Shown here piece after piece: positions 6,951 to 12,789 of a stretch of 12,789 nt of DNA; within the stretch, counting starts at the first letter, position 1; every line of letters begins with the position of its first letter. Origin of the DNA: CAZDYI01 sp964509765 (GTDB lineage: Bacteria; Pseudomonadota; Gammaproteobacteria; Tethybacterales; Tethybacteraceae); contig CAZDYI010000102.1 of the NCBI GenBank assembly GCA_964509765.1, forward strand, positions 1-12,789, in the 5' to 3' direction. The notes under the pieces are model-generated. The model saw nothing but the letters and a program-made list of their open reading frames with translations, made no database searches and was not told where the DNA came from. A program made the position numbers and the translations under genes.

Positions 6951-7715
6951 ATGGAACCGGTCAAGGCACTTGTGTGGAACGAGCACATCCACGAGAGGAA
7001 GGACGAGAGGGTCGGTAAGGTCTATCCCGACGGCATCCACTCCTGCATCGCCGAGGGGCTCGAGGAGGCCGGCGGGATCGAGGCGAGGACCGCGACCCTC
7101 GGGGAGCCCGGGCACGGCCTTACCGAGGAGAGCCTCTCATGGGCGGACGTGATCCTGTGGTGGGGGCACATGGCGCACGGCGACGTCGGCGACGAGGCCG
7201 TCGAGCGGGTGGTCGAGCGCGTCTGGTCGGGCATGGGCGCGGTATTCCTGCACTCCGCCCACTTCTCCAAGCCGTTCAAGCGCCTGATGGGCAGCCCCTG
7301 CAACCTCTCGTGGCGCGAGGTCGGCGAGCGCGAGCGGCTGTGGGTGACCAGCCCGCGCCACGAGATCGCCGCCGGACTGCCGCCGAGCTTCGAGCTCGGG
7401 CACGAGGAAATGTACGGCGAGCCCTTCGGCGTGCCCGAGCCGGCTGAGACCGTCTTCGTCTCCTGGTTCGAGGGCGGCGAGGTGTTCCGCTCCGGCCTGA
7501 CCTACCGCCGCGGCGCGGGCAAGGTCTTCTACTTCAGGCCCGGCCACGAGACCTACCCGACCTACCGCGACGCGAACGTCCGCAGGGTGCTCGCCAACGC
7601 GGTGCGCTGGGCGCGCAGCGCGCAGCCCGCGATCGAGGAGCCCTCCGCCGCTCCGAACGTCCCCTGGGAGCAGGCGCCGGAGAGCTCCGGCCCGGAAGGG
7701 GGCTTCGGCAAGTGA
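6951..7715 (+). CDS. thuA: ThuA-like trehalose/alpha-glucoside utilization protein
   Basis: 254 residues, class I glutamine-amidotransferase-like fold family (ThuA). Conserved blocks are VWNEHIHE (8-15), YPDGIH (25-30), WWGHMAH (70-76), LHSAHFSKPF (100-109), EEMYGE (152-157), WFEGGEVFRSG (172-182) and RPGHETYPTY (196-205). These closely match what I remember of the Sinorhizobium ThuA sequence. ThuA works with ThuB in assimilation of trehalose and related disaccharides through 3-keto derivatives; its exact chemistry is less settled. ATG 6951 is chosen over an upstream extension because AGGA stands just before it and homology begins at this methionine. The last 30 residues are a Pro/Glu/Ser/Gly-rich tail beyond the family fold. 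The stop overlaps the next gene's start. Confidence 0.93.
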   Translation: MEPVKALVWNEHIHERKDERVGKVYPDGIHSCIAEGLEEAGGIEARTATLGEPGHGLTEESLSWADVILWWGHMAHGDVGDEAVERVVERVWSGMGAVFLHSAHFSKPFKRLMGSPCNLSWREVGERERLWVTSPRHEIAAGLPPSFELGHEEMYGEPFGVPEPAETVFVSWFEGGEVFRSGLTYRRGAGKVFYFRPGHETYPTYRDANVRRVLANAVRWARSAQPAIEEPSAAPNVPWEQAPESSGPEGGFGK

Positions 7716-8770
7716 GGCTCGCGATCGTCGGCACGGGCATGATGGCCAAGCAGCATGCCCGGACGTTCTCCGGGATCGACGGCGTCGAGGTCGTCGCCGG
7801 GGTCGACGTCAGGCAGGAGACACTCGAGGCGTTCTGCGGCGAGTTCGGGATCGGAAACAAGTTCGCCTCCGTCGAGGAGCTGCTGGGCTGGGGCGAGTTC
7901 GACTCGGCCTGCGTGGTGACGCCCGACAGCGCCCACCACGGCGCGGCGATCCCGCTGCTCGCCGCCGGCAGGAACGTCCTGTGCGAGAAGCCGCTCGCCC
8001 CCAACGCAAGGGACGCAAAGGAGATGGCCGAGGCCGCGGCCAAGGCCGGAACGGTGAACATGGTCAACTTCACCTACCGCAGGAGCGCCGCGCTCGCCAA
8101 GGCGCACGAGATGGTGCGCGACGGCGCCATAGGGACCGTGCGGCACATAGAGGCCGCCTACCTGCAGAGCTGGCTCGCCCAGGACAAGTGGGGCGACTGG
8201 CGGACCGAGCCGACCTGGCTATGGAGGCTGTCGACCAAGCACGGCTCGCTCGGCGTGCTCGGCGACGTCGGCGTGCACATCCTCGACTTCGCGTGCCACG
8301 CCTCGTGCTCGTCGGTCGCCGAGGTCTCGTGCATGCTCAAGACCTTCGACAAGGCCGAAGGAAACAGGATCGGCGAGTACGAGCTCGACGCCAACGACAG
8401 CTTCGCGATGACCGCGCGCATGGACGGCGGCGCGCTTGCGGTCGTGCATGCGACCCGCTTCGCCTCGGGGCACGTCAACATGCTCCGGGTGCGGGTCCAC
8501 GGCGACTGCGGCGGGATTGCCGTCGACCACGGCATGGGCGGCGGGGACGCGGAAAGCATCAGGGCCTGCCTCGGCGACGGCATGAAGGGCGAGGACTGGA
8601 AGGAGGTCGAGACCTCGCCCGTGCCCACCATGATGGAGAGGTTCGCCTCCTGCGTCAGGGACGGGACGCAGGGCAAGCCCGACTTCGCCCACGCTGCGGC
8701 CCTGCAGGAGGTTCTTGACGCGGCGTTCGAGTCCGACGGCAAGGGCGCGGCCCTGCGGCTGCCCCGGTAG
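7712..8770 (+). CDS. thuB: Gfo/Idh/MocA family sugar dehydrogenase, ThuB-like
   Basis: 352 residues. The start is GTG at 7712, overlapping the thuA stop in GTGA, with a GGAAGGGGG tract upstream as ribosome site; this implies translational coupling. N-terminal Rossmann fold with GTGMMA (7-12) for NAD(P), the family EKP motif at 92-94 (Lys93), and the catalytic motif GDVGVHILD (184-192) with Asp185 and His189. The C-terminal half is the substrate-binding alpha/beta domain. By family and by position next to thuA and a sugar ABC transporter, it should oxidise the C3 hydroxyl of a glucosyl unit in the imported disaccharide. An inositol or other sugar dehydrogenase role cannot be excluded from sequence alone. 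Confidence 0.9.
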   Translation: MRLAIVGTGMMAKQHARTFSGIDGVEVVAGVDVRQETLEAFCGEFGIGNKFASVEELLGWGEFDSACVVTPDSAHHGAAIPLLAAGRNVLCEKPLAPNARDAKEMAEAAAKAGTVNMVNFTYRRSAALAKAHEMVRDGAIGTVRHIEAAYLQSWLAQDKWGDWRTEPTWLWRLSTKHGSLGVLGDVGVHILDFACHASCSSVAEVSCMLKTFDKAEGNRIGEYELDANDSFAMTARMDGGALAVVHATRFASGHVNMLRVRVHGDCGGIAVDHGMGGGDAESIRACLGDGMKGEDWKEVETSPVPTMMERFASCVRDGTQGKPDFAHAAALQEVLDAAFESDGKGAALRLPR

Positions 8771-8855
8771 CGGGCTCTGCGCGGATTTCCGGCCGCTTGC
8801 GGTAAACTATGCCCCGATGCAGGATTTCAACTATGCATCGAAACGGAGGAAAAAC

Positions 8856-10121
8856 ATGAAGAACAACATCAGCAGGATGCTGGTGGCCGGCATGGCCGTT
8901 GCGTCGCTCGGGGCGCAGGCGGCAGAGGTGTCGCTGGTCTCCGGCTCGACGGGGAGGGACCTCGAGTTTCTAGAGCGCGAGCTGGCCAAGTGGGAGCAGG
9001 AGACGGGCCACACCGTCAACCTGGTCGCAATGCCGTCGTCGACGACCGACCAGTTCGGCCTCTACCGGCAGTGGCTCGCCGCAGGCAACGACGACGTCGA
9101 CGTCTACCAGGTCGACGTGATTTGGGCGCCGCAGCTGGCCGACCAGTTCGTCGACCTGACCGACCACATGCGCGACGTCGTCGGCGACCACTTCCCGTCG
9201 ATCATCGAGTCGCAGACCGTCAACGGCAAGCTCGTCGCGCTTCCGGCGTTCACCGACGCCCCGGCGCTGTACTACCGCAAGGACCTGCTCGACAAGCACG
9301 GCAAGTCCGTCCCGTCCACATGGGACGAGATGGCCGCGACCGCCAAGGAAATCATGGACGCCGAGCGCGCCGCCGGCAACGGTGACATGTGGGGCTTCGT
9401 CTTCCAGGGCAACGCCTACGAGGGCCTGACATGCGACGCGCTCGAGTGGGTGATGTCCCACGGCGGCGGGCAGATCGTCGAGCCCGACGGAACGATCTCG
9501 GTCAACAACGCGAGGGCCGCCCAGGCGCTCGAGACCGCCAAGGGCTGGGTCGGGACCATCGCCCCCGAGGGCGTCCTCGCCTACCAGGAGGAGGAGTCCC
9601 GCGGCGTCTGGCAGCTCGGCAACTCGGTGTTCATGCGCAACTGGCCGTACGCCTTCTCGCTCGGCAACAGCGACGACTCGCCGATCAAGGGCAAGTTCGA
9701 CGTCGCCCCGCTGCCGAGCAGCGGGCCCGGCGGGCGCTCGGCGGCCACCTTGGGCGGCTGGAACCTCTCGGTGTCGAAGTACTCCAAGAACCCGGACGCG
9801 GCCATCAGCCTGGTGAGGTTCATGGGATCGAAGGAGTTCCAGAAGGCCCGGGCGATGCAGAACTCGAACCTGCCGACGATCGTCTCGCTGTACGACGACC
9901 CGGACATCAAGCGCGAGCAGCCGATCATCCCGCGGTGGAAGGATGTGTTCCTCAACGCCGTCCCGCGCCCGTCGGCGCCGACCAAGGTCAAGTACAACGA
10001 GGTCTCCTCGCTGTTCTGGAGCGCGGTGCACGACACGCTGTCCGGCAACGGCTCCGCGAGCGACAACCTCGAGATACTCGAGGCGCGCCTCGAGGACCTC
10101 AAGGGCGGCGAGACCTGGTAG
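8856..10121 (+). CDS. thuE: ABC transporter periplasmic sugar-binding protein (ThuE/MalE-like)
   Basis: 421 residues from ATG 8856, which has GGAGGA five bases upstream; the open frame continues upstream to 8715 but that part overlaps thuB and lacks a ribosome site. Signal peptide 1-22 (MKNNISRMLVAGMAVASLG, cleavage after AQA), then a mature family 1 extracellular solute-binding fold: VSLVSGSTGRDLEFLERELA, DVYQVDVIWAPQLADQF, ALPAFTDAPALYYRKDLL, VFQGNAYEGLTCDALEW and GGWNLSVSKYS. This set of motifs is typical of trehalose/maltose-type binding proteins. The 85 bases before it contain TAAACT at 8803-8808, a weak -10 candidate, so an internal promoter is possible but not shown. A strong hairpin follows the stop codon. 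Confidence 0.93.
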   Translation: MKNNISRMLVAGMAVASLGAQAAEVSLVSGSTGRDLEFLERELAKWEQETGHTVNLVAMPSSTTDQFGLYRQWLAAGNDDVDVYQVDVIWAPQLADQFVDLTDHMRDVVGDHFPSIIESQTVNGKLVALPAFTDAPALYYRKDLLDKHGKSVPSTWDEMAATAKEIMDAERAAGNGDMWGFVFQGNAYEGLTCDALEWVMSHGGGQIVEPDGTISVNNARAAQALETAKGWVGTIAPEGVLAYQEEESRGVWQLGNSVFMRNWPYAFSLGNSDDSPIKGKFDVAPLPSSGPGGRSAATLGGWNLSVSKYSKNPDAAISLVRFMGSKEFQKARAMQNSNLPTIVSLYDDPDIKREQPIIPRWKDVFLNAVPRPSAPTKVKYNEVSSLFWSAVHDTLSGNGSASDNLEILEARLEDLKGGETW

Positions 10122-10145
10122 GCCTCACGTCCGGCTGAACCGGAT

Positions 10146-10179
10146 CCGGGACCGCGCCTCAGGGGAAGCGCGGTCCCGG
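10146..10179 (+). other. Strong RNA hairpin after the binding-protein gene
   Basis: A perfect 12-base-pair inverted repeat (CCGGGACCGCGC at 10146-10157, pairing with 10168-10179) around a 10-base loop, 24 bases after the stop codon of the binding-protein gene. No T-run follows, so it is not a normal intrinsic terminator. Hairpins at this place in malE-malF-type operons protect the upstream message from 3' exonucleases, and that is the most likely role here. Confidence 0.7.
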
Positions 10180-10211
10180 CACAGCCTGATGGCGCCTTCC
10201 CCCAACACCGG

Positions 10212-11189
10212 ATGAACGGAGCGGCCCTTCGCCTGAAGGGCCTTTTCGTCCTGCAGGCCTCCTCCGACCTGCGGCTGGAGCGGCTGCGCGCAGCGCGGCT
10301 GTTCCTCGTCCCGATGATCGTCGCCCTGCTGATCGTGGCGGGGTGGCCGCTCCTGCGGACGATCTACTTCAGCTTCACGAACACCTCGCTTACGAACCTC
10401 GAGGGCGGCGAGTGGATAGGGCTCAAGAACTACCTGAGCTGGCGCGAGCTAAAGAGCGGCAAGGTCCTCTGGTCCGGCGTCCTCGCGGACCCCGCGTGGT
10501 GGAACGCGGTCAAGAACACCGTCTACTTCTCGGTCGTCTCCGTGTTCTGGGAGGCGGTGTTCGGGATGATCGTCGCGCTGGTCCTGCACGCGGAGTTCAA
10601 GGGCCGCGGCCTGGTGCGCGCAGCGGTGCTCATCCCCTGGGCGATACCGACGATCGTCTCGGCGCGGATGTGGGGCTGGATGCTCAACGACCAGTTCGGA
10701 ATCATCAACGACATGATGCTCCGGGTAGGCCTGATCGACGAGAAGATCGCCTGGACGGCGAGCGCGGACACCGCGATGACCGCGGTGCTGATCGTAGACA
10801 TCTGGAAGACCACCCCGTTCATGGCGCTTCTGATCCTCGCGGGCCTGCAGCTGATCCCCAAGGACATCTACGAGGCCGCCGAGATCGACGGCGTCCACCC
10901 GGTCAAGACCTTCTTCAAGATCACCCTGCCGCTCGTGTGGCCGGCGGTGATGGTCGCGGGGATCTTCCGCCTGCTTGACGCGATGCGGATCTTCGACCTG
11001 ATCTACGTGCTCACGCCGAACTCGAAGGCGACCAAGACGATGTCGGTGATTGCGCGCGAGAACCTGATCGACTTCGACAAGTTCGCCTACGGCTCGGCGC
11101 AGTCGACCCTGCTGTTTCTGATCATCGGGGCGATGGCGATTTTGTACATCTGGCTCGGCAGGGTGGACCTCGAGGGGGGCAAGCGCTGA
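10212..11189 (+). CDS. thuF: Sugar ABC transporter permease, MalF/ThuF-like
   Basis: 325 residues with six predicted membrane segments (first about 30-49, then about 102-126, 135-157, 188-212, 243-268 and 297-315). The cytoplasmic loop holds the EAA motif at 221-240 (EAAEIDGVHPVKTFFKITLP), which docks on the ATPase. It matches MalF-type inner-membrane permeases of trehalose/maltose importers. The ATG at 10212 is the first start in the frame but has no ribosome site, and a terminator-like hairpin covers codons 4-11. The next ATG (10314) would cut into the first membrane segment. A non-ATG start after the hairpin is an alternative. The gene ends one base into the next permease gene. Confidence 0.92.
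   Translation: MNGAALRLKGLFVLQASSDLRLERLRAARLFLVPMIVALLIVAGWPLLRTIYFSFTNTSLTNLEGGEWIGLKNYLSWRELKSGKVLWSGVLADPAWWNAVKNTVYFSVVSVFWEAVFGMIVALVLHAEFKGRGLVRAAVLIPWAIPTIVSARMWGWMLNDQFGIINDMMLRVGLIDEKIAWTASADTAMTAVLIVDIWKTTPFMALLILAGLQLIPKDIYEAAEIDGVHPVKTFFKITLPLVWPAVMVAGIFRLLDAMRIFDLIYVLTPNSKATKTMSVIARENLIDFDKFAYGSAQSTLLFLIIGAMAILYIWLGRVDLEGGKR
10223..10246 (+). terminator. Terminator-like hairpin inside the first permease codons
   Basis: Perfect 8-base-pair stem GGCCCTTC (10223-10230) with GAAGGGCC (10235-10242), loop GCCT, then TTTT (10243-10246). It has the form of an intrinsic terminator with a short T-run. It lies 11 bases after the permease ATG, so it could partly stop transcription after the binding-protein gene or act as an attenuator. 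It is also coding sequence, so a chance structure remains possible. Confidence 0.5.
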
Positions 11190-12019
11190 TGCGCAAGCCC
11201 TGGTACAAGGTCGCGGCGTTCTACGCGCTGGTCGCGTTCATCGTCGTGGTCTCCGTGTTCCCGTTCTACTACTCGGTGATCACGAGCTTCAAGAAGGGGA
11301 CCGCCCTGTACGAGGTCGACTACCTGCCGAAGGCGCTTACGCTCGAGAACTACGTCGACGTCTTCAAGCAGGGGTCGTTCGGGCTGAACATCCTCAACAG
11401 CGTCTTCGTCGCGACGATGGTGGTGGTCCTTTCGCTGCTGATCGCGGTCTCCGCGGCCTACGCGCTGTCGCGGGTGAGCTTCCGCGGCCGGTCGGCGCTG
11501 CTGCTGTCGATCCTGTCGGTTTCGATGTTCCCGCAGATCGCGGTACTCGCGGGGCTGTTCGAGGTGATCCGCGCGCTCGGCATATACAACACGCCGTGGT
11601 CTCTGATCTTCTCGTACACGATCTTCACCCTGCCGTTCACCGTTTGGGTGCTCACTACCTTCATGCGCGACCTGCCGGTCGAGATCGAGGAGGCGGCGAT
11701 AGTCGACGGCGCGACCCCCTGGCAGGTGATCACCAAGGTCTTCATGCCGCTGATGTGGCCAGCGCTGGTTACCACGGGGCTGCTCGCCTTCATCGCGGCC
11801 TGGAACGAGTTCCTCTTCGCGCTTACGTTCGTCTCCAAGGAGGAGACGAGGACCGTTCCCGTCGCGATCGCGCTGCTGTCGGGCTCGTCGCAGTACGAGA
11901 TCCCCTGGGGGACGATCATGGCGGGGTCGGTGACCGTGACCGTCCCGCTCGTGATCCTGGTGCTGGTGTTCCAGCGCAAGATAGTCGCCGGGCTGACGGC
12001 GGGCGGAGTGAAGGGCTAG
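11189..12019 (+). CDS. thuG: Sugar ABC transporter permease, MalG/ThuG-like
   Basis: 276 residues, six predicted membrane segments starting at about residue 9-30. The EAA loop is at 168-187 (EEAAIVDGATPWQVITKVFM), followed by MPLMWPALVTTGLLAF and AWNEFLFALTF, blocks typical of MalG-type carbohydrate permeases. Its ATG shares one base with the stop of the preceding permease (TGATG), a sign of translational coupling and equal production of the two subunits, which form a heterodimeric channel. Confidence 0.95.
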   Translation: MRKPWYKVAAFYALVAFIVVVSVFPFYYSVITSFKKGTALYEVDYLPKALTLENYVDVFKQGSFGLNILNSVFVATMVVVLSLLIAVSAAYALSRVSFRGRSALLLSILSVSMFPQIAVLAGLFEVIRALGIYNTPWSLIFSYTIFTLPFTVWVLTTFMRDLPVEIEEAAIVDGATPWQVITKVFMPLMWPALVTTGLLAFIAAWNEFLFALTFVSKEETRTVPVAIALLSGSSQYEIPWGTIMAGSVTVTVPLVILVLVFQRKIVAGLTAGGVKG

Positions 12020-12031
12020 GGAGAAAGGAAG

Positions 12032-12789
<758 letters not shown>

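Noticed and set aside
8715..8855. N-terminal extension of the binding protein upstream of 8856
   Set aside because: It overlaps thuB, lacks a ribosome site and would bury the signal peptide; ATG 8856 has GGAGGA at good spacing.
8970..10031. 353-codon minus-strand open frame across the binding-protein gene
   Set aside because: Antisense shadow: no motif, no ribosome site, and the plus frame has a signal peptide and clear family blocks.

Overview
The window looks like a piece of a high-GC Gram-negative genome, most likely a proteobacterium. The grounds are a type I-secreted RTX-style protein, a thu-type sugar transport operon of the kind described in rhizobia, and AGGAGG-like ribosome sites. 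I cannot place it more finely. No tRNA, rRNA, CRISPR array, transposase or integrase is visible, and no stretch over 300 bases is free of genes.

Left part (1-4757, all minus strand): a very large RTX/haemolysin-type calcium-binding protein starts at 3164 and runs off the left edge, so only its first 1054 residues are seen. It has an FrpC-like EF-hand/'ELFGD' module near the N-terminus, a helical linker, and at least four long repeats (132, 151, 151 and a partial unit) of RTX turns plus an HCBP-related domain. Just upstream, on the same strand, is a gene for a membrane-anchored or exported protein of twelve ankyrin repeats. The ankyrin gene and the first half of the RTX gene are clearly more AT-rich than everything to the right.

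Middle (4834-6950): a cytoplasmic GH31 alpha-glycosidase on the minus strand, with both catalytic aspartates intact. It is divergent from the sugar operon and shares a 95-base control region with it.

Right part (6951-12789, all plus strand): thuA-like, thuB-like (Gfo/Idh/MocA dehydrogenase), a periplasmic sugar-binding protein, two MalF/MalG-type permeases and a MalK/UgpC-type ATPase cut by the right edge. The likely flow is capture of an alpha-glucoside such as trehalose, ABC import, then either oxidation to a 3-keto sugar by the ThuA/ThuB pair or hydrolysis by the GH31 enzyme. Two strong hairpins lie between the binding-protein and first-permease genes; the second is followed by four T's and sits inside the first codons of the permease, so it may set the binding-protein to permease ratio.

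I do not see a clearly unprecedented system. The parts most worth a second look are the ankyrin/RTX pair, the FrpC-like module that lacks its scissile aspartate, and the hairpin pair in the transport operon.
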